Shown here: in pieces, positions 8,860 through 16,224 of the stretch
How positions within the stretch are numbered: position 1 is the stretch's first letter
Layout of the letters: the number at the start of each line of letters is the position of its first letter
Assembly: GCA_965546615.1 (NCBI GenBank)
Contig: CBEUVQ010000008.1
Location: forward strand, 18,700 to 82,699
Reading direction: 5' to 3'
Length of the DNA: 64,000 nucleotides
Source of the DNA: CBEUVQ01 sp965546615
Lineage (GTDB): Bacteria > Bacillota > Desulfotomaculia > Desulfotomaculales > Desulfohalotomaculaceae
The notes under the pieces: generated by a model
What the model was told of the DNA's origin: nothing
Databases searched by the model: none
What the model saw: only the letters and a program-made list of their open reading frames with translations
Position numbers and translations under genes: made by a program

Positions 8860-9495
8860 TTAATTAATTTCATCAATGTTCTCCAGAACAGCGTATAATG
8901 CTTTTTCATCACTGAATTCCAGCTGTTGTTTAATTTCCTTTTGAGTCTCAACGTCAAGACTATAATATTTCATCGCCTGATTGAGCAAATCCTGCCAGTT
9001 CTTGGGTAAATCCTTTATATCCACACTCTGCACCACTTGCAGCAAAAATGTATTTATACCGATAGGCCCTTTAAATACAGCAAGTTTATTTTGATAGATA
9101 CCTAAATGACGGTAACGGCTGTGTTCTTGACAAAAGTCATTTATGCTTCTCGCCAAAACCAATTCCTGCGGCGACAGAAATTGTACCTGCCAACCATCCT
9201 CCTCAGCAAACATATTCTTTAATTCACTTTTGTTCATCCCAATCAGGGCCGCAACATCCGTTTCACTCTCCAAGTTTTCAACATCACCGCACAAGTAAAT
9301 ATTTTGCTTGCGTACTACAGTTTCTCTACCAACGGTATAATTGGCATCTGCATTTTCATTTGTAGCCCAAGATTTGCTTAGTATTGTGCTTTCAAAAGGG
9401 GTAAACATACCGGTGGTAATCATATACGCAAAGCAAACAATTACACCAACTAAAAACGAAGTTACCGCCAGCAATGCTAACTTATGCCAATTCAT
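8860..9495 (-). CDS. bofC: BofC-like forespore signalling protein
   Basis: BofC in Bacillus is exported from the forespore into the intermembrane space and restrains the SpoIVB signal that activates sigma-K. This 211-residue protein has an N-terminal membrane or signal segment (about 6-26), a variable middle, and the conserved C-terminal block with RHLGIYQNKLAVFKGP. The family match rests mainly on that block and on the position beside ruvC, which is a common clostridial place for bofC. RBS GGAGG precedes the ATG. A monocistronic unit: terminator behind and about 140 bp of non-coding DNA before ruvC. Confidence 0.75.
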   Translation of the reverse strand: MNWHKLALLAVTSFLVGVIVCFAYMITTGMFTPFESTILSKSWATNENADANYTVGRETVVRKQNIYLCGDVENLESETDVAALIGMNKSELKNMFAEEDGWQVQFLSPQELVLARSINDFCQEHSRYRHLGIYQNKLAVFKGPIGINTFLLQVVQSVDIKDLPKNWQDLLNQAMKYYSLDVETQKEIKQQLEFSDEKALYAVLENIDEIN

Positions 9496-9587
9496 GGCAA
9501 TTATCCTCCTTATTTATTCCTTATCTAATTAAATATTATTACCAAGGAATGTTTTCTTCATACCTTGAATAAAATATATATTTACTT

Positions 9588-9617
9588 TTGACAAACAAGG
9601 TTAACTTCGCATATATT
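9588..9617 (+). promoter_or_regulatory. sigma-A type promoter of a small gene
   Basis: TTGACA at 9588-9593 and TATATT at 9612-9617 are separated by 18 nt, giving a predicted start about 40 nt before the 27-codon reading frame at 9664. Confidence 0.6.
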
Positions 9618-9663
9618 AGTTAGTGTACATCAACATTTTTTTAGTAAGGAGTAATCGAAAAAA

Positions 9664-9747
9664 ATGTTAAAATTTATTTTAAAGTACCCGCCGCTGACAA
9701 TTTTGGCATGGCAGATTAAACGTGTGTTAAATATAAAAAAGTCCTAA
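9664..9747 (+). CDS. possible 27-residue basic hydrophobic small protein
   Basis: A 27-codon frame, starting MLKFILKYPPLTILAW and ending in a basic tail with IKRVLNIKKS. It follows AAGGAG by 12 nt, a promoter at 9588-9617, and ends inside the strong hairpin terminator at 9735-9771. Promoter, ribosome site, frame and terminator therefore form a complete small transcription unit on the strand opposite its neighbours bofC and yebC. The product is hydrophobic in its first 16 residues and cationic at the end, so membrane association is possible. I do not recognise a family. An untranslated small RNA from the same promoter is the main alternative. Confidence 0.4.
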   Translation: MLKFILKYPPLTILAWQIKRVLNIKKS

Positions 9748-9771
9748 GGCGGTACAGCCTTAGGACTTTTT
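9735..9771. terminator. bidirectional terminator between small gene and yebC
   Basis: A long stem (AAAAAGTCCTAAGGC with GCCTTAGGACTTTTT) around a 6-nt loop. It has A runs on the left and T runs on the right, so it can end transcription of the small plus-strand unit and of yebC on the minus strand. Confidence 0.85.
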
Positions 9772-9772
9772 C

Positions 9773-10504
9773 TCACTCTTCAATATCAAAATTGGTATAA
9801 ACATCATCAACATCATCAAGATCTTCCAACATCTCAATCATTTTCATCATTTTTTCCGCTTCTTCGCCATGCAGTTTTACATAATTTTGCGGAACCATGG
9901 TAATTTCCATTTCTTCAAGCGGTATATTCTGATTTTCAAAAGCAGTTAAAACCGTTTCAAAATTTTCCGGTTCAGTGTATACTTCATAAACGTCGTCTTC
10001 TACTTTCACATCCTCCGCTCCTGCTTCCAGAGCGATAAGCATTAAATCGTCCTCTTCTATTTCGACTTTTGCTTTCTCAATAACTAACAAACCTTTGCGC
10101 TCAAACATCCACGATACGCAGCCGGACTCACCTAAGTTACCGCCGTTTTTGGAAAAAATATGTCTGACTTCACCGGCTGTGCGATTGCGATTATCTGTGG
10201 TGATATTCAGCATTACTGCAACGCCGCCGGGACCGTAACCTTCATAAACAATGTTTTCCATGCTGCTTCCCGATAATTGACCGGTTCCTTTTAAAATAGC
10301 CCGCTGAATGTTTTCATTAGGAATATTTGCTGCTTTTGCTTTTTCAATTGCCGCTTTTAAACGCATATTTCCTGCCGGGTCACCGCCCCCGAGTTTGGCA
10401 GCAAGGATAATTTCTTTACTCAGCCGAGTGAATATTTTCCCTTTCTGGGCATCAACTTTGGATTTTTTACGCTTAATATTGGCCCATTTAGAATGTCCAG
10501 CCAT
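9773..10504 (-). CDS. yebC: YebC/PmpR-family protein
   Basis: Family described as transcriptional regulators and, for some members, as helpers of translation through difficult proline stretches. The 243-residue protein starts with the invariant MAGHSKWANIKRKKSKVDAQ and continues with GGDPAGNMRLKAAIEKAKA, VYEGYGPGGVAVMLN and TDNRNRTAGEVRHIFSKNGG. The start at 10504 follows GAGGAG by 8 nt; a GTG at 10513 overlaps the spacer. It is commonly found next to ruvC in Clostridia, as here with bofC between. Confidence 0.96.
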   Translation of the reverse strand: MAGHSKWANIKRKKSKVDAQKGKIFTRLSKEIILAAKLGGGDPAGNMRLKAAIEKAKAANIPNENIQRAILKGTGQLSGSSMENIVYEGYGPGGVAVMLNITTDNRNRTAGEVRHIFSKNGGNLGESGCVSWMFERKGLLVIEKAKVEIEEDDLMLIALEAGAEDVKVEDDVYEVYTEPENFETVLTAFENQNIPLEEMEITMVPQNYVKLHGEEAEKMMKMIEMLEDLDDVDDVYTNFDIEE

Positions 10505-10597
10505 TAATCTCACTCCTCAAGCTTGTGAAAATAAATATTTACCTTATTATATAGCACTTGCGCACAGCATTAATTTTCAAAGTTGTTGACATGAAAT

Positions 10598-10620
10598 AGT
10601 ACAGACTAAAAGTCTGTACT
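10598..10620 (-). terminator. hairpin behind nadE
   Basis: A 10-bp perfect inverted repeat (AGTACAGACT / AGTCTGTACT) with a 3-nt loop lies 30 bp after the nadE stop. The U tract on the minus strand is weak, so it may be a terminator or an operator for yebC. Confidence 0.5.
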
Positions 10621-10650
10621 TATAATTGTAGGTTTTGGAAGCACATTAAA

Positions 10651-11382
10651 TTAAGAATTCGGTGGCGTAGGAGGGATTATTCTTTTATGGGCACTCTTGC
10701 GATTAAGTCTTTCAATTATTTCTTTAACCCGCGGCTCACCTTCACCGGTTTTGATATAATGATCTAATTGTTTGTATGTGATGCCCATTTCTTCCTCATC
10801 ATCTTGTCCATGCCACAAACCTGCAGATGGCTTTTTGTCAATGATAGGTTTAGGCACACCTAAGTACTTTGCAAGTTCAAACACTTCTCCCTTTACCAAG
10901 TTTGCAATCGGCAGCAAATCAGCTCCGCCGTCACCATATTTAGTAAAATAACCGACTGTAATTTCTGCCTTATTACCTGTGCCAACCACTAAACCATTGT
11001 ACTTATTAGCATAAAAATAAAGAGTTGTCATGCGCAAGCGGGGTTTAATGTTTGCAAAGGCTAAATTTTGTTTATTTTCCTCATAAGGCTCATCAGTTAA
11101 TTTAGACAACAAACTATCATATATTTCATCAAGCACTATTTTTTTTGCAGAAATATTAAAAGCATCTGCAACCATTTGTGCATACCTGGCGTCATCAGGA
11201 TTACTATGGCATGGCATAATAAAACCATAGGTGTCATTAGGACGAACCCGTGAGCAAAGCCCTGCAACCACTGCTGAATCAATTCCACCACTCAACCCGA
11301 CAATGAAACTTTTACAGCCCGATTCTTCCAGCTTGGACTCAAGCCACGCTGTCAGTTTGTCCGCCGTTTCTTTAATTAACAA
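10651..11382 (-). CDS. nadE: NH3-dependent NAD+ synthetase
   Basis: Amidates nicotinic acid adenine dinucleotide to NAD+ using ammonia. The 243-residue protein has the PP-loop SGGIDSAVV near residue 28, GTGNKAEITVGYFTKYGDGG in the middle, and KPSAGLWHGQDDEEEMG near the C-terminus. There is no glutaminase domain, so it is the short ammonia-dependent form. I chose the TTG at 11382 because GGAGGGG ends 6 nt before it; a TTG at 11400 would place that site inside the gene. It diverges from the hydrogenase operon. Confidence 0.94.
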   Translation of the reverse strand: MLIKETADKLTAWLESKLEESGCKSFIVGLSGGIDSAVVAGLCSRVRPNDTYGFIMPCHSNPDDARYAQMVADAFNISAKKIVLDEIYDSLLSKLTDEPYEENKQNLAFANIKPRLRMTTLYFYANKYNGLVVGTGNKAEITVGYFTKYGDGGADLLPIANLVKGEVFELAKYLGVPKPIIDKKPSAGLWHGQDDEEEMGITYKQLDHYIKTGEGEPRVKEIIERLNRKSAHKRIIPPTPPNS

Positions 11383-11934
11383 GACAAACCCCTCCAACAA
11401 AAGTCAATTTACAACAGATATCTTATCATATACTGCTGATTTAGTGCAAATAAAAATGGCATTTAATTGAGCAGATATTAATATTATAAAATGTACCATT
11501 TCACTAATGCACAGCAGTATTACCAAAACATTTTTACTTTTTAAGTTATTTACGCTAAAAAAAGGGGTTGCTAAATTTCAATACAAGCAGTACAATAATG
11601 CCAATGGCAGAAGGTTTTGAAAATTTTAATTTATCAAAATTGAGTTGCTTTGAGTTGCTGTAATAAGCAGCCCTTTATTTCTGCTTTAATTATCAGTTTA
11701 ACGATGATAATTAACTCTGTCTCTCGCTGAGATTTATAAACCTTCCTAAATTCTAAACTAATAAAAAATCCGCTAAAAACCTAATACCTTTAATAAACTG
11801 TAATGACAGCTAAGTGCTATCAATAAAACCTGTAAAAAAGGGGTGATATTGAAAAAAATAATTAGTTAATTATCTAGAACAATTGCACTTAATTACTTAT
11901 GTTATGTAGGTCGCGTGAAAGGAGGATCCAATGT
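11383..11934. other. long intergenic region between nadE and the hyd operon
   Basis: About 550 bp of AT-rich DNA without a credible gene. It contains a tandem 10-nt repeat (TGAGTTGCT twice at 11641-11659), an imperfect inverted repeat around 11615-11640, and a six-codon frame with a good ribosome site at 11849-11869. No perfect sigma-A promoter or textbook Rex operator could be picked out by eye. Its length suggests regulation of the hydrogenase operon. Confidence 0.6.
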
Positions 11935-12420
11935 ATGGGCGCAGAATGCAACTGCAACTGCCAGGGCGAAGCTAACAAAAAAGTTGATGAACTTATTGCC
12001 AAACATCGTGGCAACCCCAATGGTCTGATTGTAGTTATGGCTGGTATCCAACAAGAATTAGGATATCTGCCGCAAGATGTTTTAATCAGAGTAGCCGAAG
12101 AGTTAAACGTTCCTCTTACTGATGTTTATGGTGTAGCTACTTTCTATGCTGCTTTTACATTACGACCCAGAGGTCGGCACAGTATCAACCTGTGTCTTGG
12201 TACAGCCTGTTATGTTAAAGGAGCACCGGAAGTGCAAGCTGCATTAGAAAAAGAATTGAAAATCAAACCCGGTGAAACTACCGAAGATCGCCGGTTTTCA
12301 TTTGATGTGGTTCGCTGTCTGGGTGCCTGCGGTATTGCCCCGGTTATGACAATAGACGGCGAAGTACATCCCAGAATGACACCTGAAAAAGTCGCTGAAG
12401 TTTTAGCCAAATATGAATAA
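11935..12420 (+). CDS. hydC: [FeFe]-hydrogenase HydC subunit (NuoE-like)
   Basis: Thioredoxin-fold [2Fe-2S] electron-transfer subunit of an NAD-linked [FeFe]-hydrogenase, homologous to the NuoE subunit of complex I. The 161-residue protein shows the cluster ligands as CLGTAC (Cys-x4-Cys) and CLGACG (Cys-x3-Cys) and the family blocks GYLPQDVLIRVAEELNVP and YGVATFYAAF. The ATG at 11935 follows AAAGGAGG by 9 nt. Unusually, the N-terminus carries three closely spaced Cys in MGAECNCNCQG. First gene of hydC-hydB-hydA. Confidence 0.94.
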   Translation: MGAECNCNCQGEANKKVDELIAKHRGNPNGLIVVMAGIQQELGYLPQDVLIRVAEELNVPLTDVYGVATFYAAFTLRPRGRHSINLCLGTACYVKGAPEVQAALEKELKIKPGETTEDRRFSFDVVRCLGACGIAPVMTIDGEVHPRMTPEKVAEVLAKYE

Positions 12421-12445
12421 ATACCTCCAGGGAGGTGAAATATCT

Positions 12446-14158
12446 ATGAATTTCAGAGAACTAGAAGAATTAAGAGTGAAAGCCAAGGAAGCTCTTGCTG
12501 CACGTTTGGGTAAAGACCCGGCTGATGAATTTAAATATCACGTTCTTGTATGTGGCGGTACCGGCTGCCACTCATCTGGATGCCAAGCTGTGGCAGATGC
12601 CTTAGCCAAAGGAATTTACGACGCCGGATTAGCAAGCTCCGTTAAGTTAATTCAAACCGGCTGCATGGGGGCTTGTCAGTTAGGTCCGGTAGTAATGGTT
12701 TATCCAGGTGCTTATCACTACTGCTCTGTTAAGCCGGAAGATGTCGCTGAGATTATAAATGAGCATTTGAAAAATGATAAATTTGTGGAGCGCTTATGCT
12801 ATCGCAATTCTGCCGGCGAACTGCAGCCAACTATGCCGGAAATGGATTTCTATAAAAAACAGGTTAAGATTGCGCTGCGCAATTGTGGTCTGATTGATCC
12901 GGTTTCTTTTGAGGAATATGTTGGTGTGGATGGGTATGCTGCATTGGCTAAAGCCTTAAGAGAAATGACTCCGCAGCAGGTAATTGACGAAGTTAAAAAT
13001 TCCGGCCTGCGCGGCCGCGGCGGTGCAGGATTCCCAACCGGTGTAAAGTGGCAGTTTATGGCCAACCAACAAGCCGATCAAAAATATGTGATCTGCAACG
13101 GTGACGAAGGTGACCCCGGAGCATTTATGGATAATGCTGTGTTAACAGGTGACCCCTTCTCGGTAATTGAAGCAATGACCATTTGCGGTTACGCTACCGG
13201 TGCCACTAAAGGTTATGCCTACATTCGTTTAGAGTATCCGTTGGCAATTAAAAACTTTAAAAAAGCTCTGGAAATTGCCCGTGAAAAAGGAATGTTAGGC
13301 AGCAACATTTTAGATACTGACTTCAGTTTTGATATTGAAATTCGTGAAGGTGCAGGAGCTTTTGTTTGCGGTGAGGAAACCGCATTAATGGCTTCTACCG
13401 AAGGTAAACGCGGTGAACCAAGGCCACGTCCTCCCTTCCCGGCAGTTTCCGGTTTGTTTGGCAAGCCTTCCAACATTAACAACGTTGAAACTTGGGCTAA
13501 CATTTGCCCAATCATTAACAAAGGTGCGGAATGGTATTCCAGCATCGGTATGAATAAATCCAAAGGAACTAAAGTTTTTGCTTTAGCCGGTAAAGTTGTC
13601 AACAGCGGTTTAGTGGAAATTCCTATGGGCACAACTTTACGTGAAGTCGTTGAGGAAATCGGTGGCGGCATTGCTAACGGCAAAAAGTTTAAAGCCGCTC
13701 AAACCGGTGGTCCGTCCGGCGGCTGCATTCCTGCCGAGCATTACGACACCCCATTGGAGTATGAAACTCTTGCATCTCTGGGTTCGATTGTCGGCTCCGG
13801 CGGTTTGATTATTACCGACGAAGATACCTGCATGGTAGACTTGGCTAAGTTCTATTTAGGATTTACTCAGGATGAATCCTGCGGTAAGTGCACACCCTGC
13901 CGAATTGGCACCAAGCGCATGTTAGAAATACTGGAACGAATCAGTAAAGGCTTGGGCAGAGAAGGCGATATCGAACTGCTGGAAGAAATGGCTTATATGA
14001 TTAAGCAGTCAGCTCTGTGCGGATTAGGGCAAACTGCACCTAACCCCGTTCTCAGTACTTTGAAGTACTACAGACATGAATATGAAGCACACATTAAAGA
14101 CAAAACTTGCCCGGCTGGCGTTTGTAAAATTAGAGGCGCTAAAAAAGCCACCTCGTAG
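12446..14158 (+). CDS. hydB: [FeFe]-hydrogenase HydB subunit (NuoF-like), lacking C-terminal ferredoxin domain
   Basis: Flavoprotein subunit that handles NAD(H). Domains in order: an N-terminal thioredoxin-like [2Fe-2S] domain (first Cys at 36, later QTGCMGACQLG), the FMN/NADH domain with GRGGAGFPTGVKW near 188, an SLBB region, and the [4Fe-4S] site ESCGKCTPCRIGTKRM near 477. Many HydB proteins continue after CPAGVCK with a domain binding two [4Fe-4S] clusters. Here the protein stops nine residues after that motif, at 570 residues, and hydA starts 20 bp later, so the domain is absent and not merely shifted out of frame. The ATG at 12446 follows GGGAGGTG. The loss bears on whether the complex can bifurcate electrons. 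Confidence 0.95.
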   Translation: MNFRELEELRVKAKEALAARLGKDPADEFKYHVLVCGGTGCHSSGCQAVADALAKGIYDAGLASSVKLIQTGCMGACQLGPVVMVYPGAYHYCSVKPEDVAEIINEHLKNDKFVERLCYRNSAGELQPTMPEMDFYKKQVKIALRNCGLIDPVSFEEYVGVDGYAALAKALREMTPQQVIDEVKNSGLRGRGGAGFPTGVKWQFMANQQADQKYVICNGDEGDPGAFMDNAVLTGDPFSVIEAMTICGYATGATKGYAYIRLEYPLAIKNFKKALEIAREKGMLGSNILDTDFSFDIEIREGAGAFVCGEETALMASTEGKRGEPRPRPPFPAVSGLFGKPSNINNVETWANICPIINKGAEWYSSIGMNKSKGTKVFALAGKVVNSGLVEIPMGTTLREVVEEIGGGIANGKKFKAAQTGGPSGGCIPAEHYDTPLEYETLASLGSIVGSGGLIITDEDTCMVDLAKFYLGFTQDESCGKCTPCRIGTKRMLEILERISKGLGREGDIELLEEMAYMIKQSALCGLGQTAPNPVLSTLKYYRHEYEAHIKDKTCPAGVCKIRGAKKATS

Positions 14159-14178
14159 GATAGGAGGGGAAACTAGGC

Positions 14179-15951
14179 ATGGCAACAGTAACGTTAACCA
14201 TTGATAATCGGAAGGTGGAAGTAGAACAGGGTACTACCATCCTTGAAGCTGCCAAGCAAATTGGCATTGATATTCCCACCCTCTGCTATATGAAAGATAT
14301 AAACGCCATCGGTGCCTGCCGCATCTGCGTGGTGGAAGTAGAGGGAGCCCGAGCTCTCCAAGCTGCGTGCGTTGCACCGGTGGCCGATGGTATGGTAGTT
14401 AAAACTAATTCTGATTTGGTTCGGAAATCGCGCAAAATGACTTTAGAACTGATTCTTTCCGACCACCCCGCAGAATGCTTAACCTGCCTGAGAAATCAAA
14501 ACTGTGAACTGCAGGCTTTAGCTGAAGCCTTTGGCATTGATGAAGTGCGCTTTAAGCGTGGTGCCGCGCAAAGTGCTACCACAGCTGACATTGATGATTC
14601 TGCACCATCAATCGTCCGCGACCCGCGCAAATGTGTACTCTGCCGCCGCTGCGTAGCAGTATGTGAAAAAGTTCAGGGCGTAAAAGCAATCGGTCCTGTT
14701 AACCGTGGGTTTGAGACAGTTATTGCCCCGCCGTTTGGCAAGCAGTTAATTGATGTTAACTGTGCAATGTGCGGTCAATGCTCACTGGTCTGCCCCACCG
14801 GTGCAATCACTGAAAAAGACGATACCGCCAAAGTTTGGGCAGCATTTGCTGACCCCACCAAACATGTAGTGGTACAAACAGCTCCCGCCACTCGGGTGGC
14901 AATTGCTGAAGAATTCGGTATGGAACCGGGTACTATTGGCACCGGCAAAATGGTTGCTGCTTTAAGGCGGTTAGGTTTTGACAAAGTGTTTGATACCGAC
15001 TTCTCCGCTGACTTAACCATTATGGAAGAAGGCAGCGAGCTGATCCAGCGGATTACCAACGGCGGAGTGCTGCCAATGATTACTTCCTGCAGTCCTGGTT
15101 GGATTAAGTACATCGAGCACTATTATCCCGATCTGCTTGCTCATCTTTCCACCTGCAAATCACCACAGCAGATGATGGGAGCAGTAATTAAGACTTTCTA
15201 TGCTCAAAAAGCAGGCATAGACCCCGAAAACATTGTCAGCGTATCCATAATGCCGTGCACCGCTAAGAAATATGAGTGCCAGCGTGATGAAATGGCCGAC
15301 AGCGGCTTCCAAGATGTAGATATCGTGCTTACCACCCGTGAGCTGGCAAGAATGTGCCGCAATGCCGGCATTAACTGGGATGCGCTTCCGGAAGAAGAAT
15401 ACGATGACCCGCTTGGCTTATCCACAGGTGCCGCAGTTATCTTCGGTGCTACCGGCGGTGTTATGGAGGCAGCCCTTAGAACAGCTTATGAGCTGATTAC
15501 TAAGGAAACATTAGAAAATATCAACTTTACCGCCGTTCGCGGTATGGACGGCATTAAAGAAGCCACTGTTAAAGTTGGCGACTTAGATGTTAAGGTTGCC
15601 GTTGCCCATACCTTGGGCAATGCTCGCAAACTGCTTGATTTAATCAGAGCAGGTAAAGCTGACTATCACTTTATTGAAGTAATGTGCTGTCCCGGTGGCT
15701 GCATCGGTGGCGGCGGTCAGCCGATTCCTACCAACCTTGAAGTAAGGTTGGCACGTATTGCCGGTACTTACAAAGTTGATGAAAATCTGCCAATTCGTAA
15801 ATCTCACGAAAACCCGGCAATCAAAGCACTTTATGAAGAGTTCTTAAAAGAGCCGTTGGGTGAGCTTTCCCACAAGCTGCTGCATACTCACTACATCCCG
15901 CGCGGTGTTTATCGCAAACCAAAAGACCTGCCGGATAAAGTGGGACATTAA
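14179..15951 (+). CDS. hydA: [FeFe]-hydrogenase catalytic subunit HydA
   Basis: Catalyses reversible proton reduction to H2 at the H-cluster. The 590 residues contain, in order, a plant-type [2Fe-2S] domain (CYMKDINAIGACRIC), a His-ligated [4Fe-4S] site (DHPAECLTCLRNQNC), two [4Fe-4S] clusters (CVLCRRCVAVC and CAMCGQCSLVC), and the H-domain. The H-domain motifs are TSCSPGWIKYIE (about 302), MPCTAKKYE (about 358) and EVMCCPGGCIGGGGQ (about 500). The first H motif has Ser after the ligand Cys (TSCS, not TSCC), and the third has an extra Cys before CPGGC. No C-terminal [2Fe-2S] domain is present. Maturases HydEFG are not in the window. The operon ends at a strong terminator. Confidence 0.97.
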   Translation: MATVTLTIDNRKVEVEQGTTILEAAKQIGIDIPTLCYMKDINAIGACRICVVEVEGARALQAACVAPVADGMVVKTNSDLVRKSRKMTLELILSDHPAECLTCLRNQNCELQALAEAFGIDEVRFKRGAAQSATTADIDDSAPSIVRDPRKCVLCRRCVAVCEKVQGVKAIGPVNRGFETVIAPPFGKQLIDVNCAMCGQCSLVCPTGAITEKDDTAKVWAAFADPTKHVVVQTAPATRVAIAEEFGMEPGTIGTGKMVAALRRLGFDKVFDTDFSADLTIMEEGSELIQRITNGGVLPMITSCSPGWIKYIEHYYPDLLAHLSTCKSPQQMMGAVIKTFYAQKAGIDPENIVSVSIMPCTAKKYECQRDEMADSGFQDVDIVLTTRELARMCRNAGINWDALPEEEYDDPLGLSTGAAVIFGATGGVMEAALRTAYELITKETLENINFTAVRGMDGIKEATVKVGDLDVKVAVAHTLGNARKLLDLIRAGKADYHFIEVMCCPGGCIGGGGQPIPTNLEVRLARIAGTYKVDENLPIRKSHENPAIKALYEEFLKEPLGELSHKLLHTHYIPRGVYRKPKDLPDKVGH

Positions 15952-15964
15952 AAACGCTTTGCTA

Positions 15965-15998
15965 ATAAGCCGAGGCAATGCCTCGGCTTATAATTTTT
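15965..15998 (+). terminator. terminator of hydCBA operon
   Basis: A 12-bp perfect stem (ATAAGCCGAGGC / GCCTCGGCTTAT) with a 3-nt loop is followed by AATTTTTA, 13 bp after the hydA stop. Confidence 0.9.
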
Positions 15999-16145
15999 AT
16001 GACAATTAGCAACAGCATTCCCATTAAATACTTTATCCCCACCCCTTTCTGTCAGTAATTTGAACAGTTTAATTTAAAGGAATTTTTTTAATACTGTCGA
16101 ATCCAAAAACTTAAACATTTTTAAAAAAACATTTGTCTACCCACC

Positions 16146-16158
16146 AAGGAGGTGATCC
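16146..16158 (+). promoter_or_regulatory. unusually long Shine-Dalgarno-like sequence in transporter leader
   Basis: AAGGAGGTGATCC is complementary over 13 nt to the usual bacterial 16S rRNA 3' tail. It is about 65 nt upstream of the transporter start, which has its own GAGGAGG. The next frame, TTG at 16169, has 17 codons and ends 2 nt before the transporter start, but the spacing is long. It could be a leader cistron, a ribosome standby site or chance. Confidence 0.4.
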
Positions 16159-16224
16159 GCCAAATTAATTGCAGTTAAATTATATAAATAGATTCATTAT
16201 TAAAATGAGGAGGTTATATTAAAA

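Noticed and set aside
11849..11869. Six-codon frame with good Shine-Dalgarno upstream of hydC
   Set aside because: Too short to support as a gene; no terminator/antiterminator pair around it that would mark a leader peptide.
11860..11890. Possible Rex operator upstream of the hydrogenase operon
   Set aside because: The half sites TTGTT and TTAAC can be found but their spacing and symmetry do not fit the TTGTTAAnnnnTTAACAA pattern.
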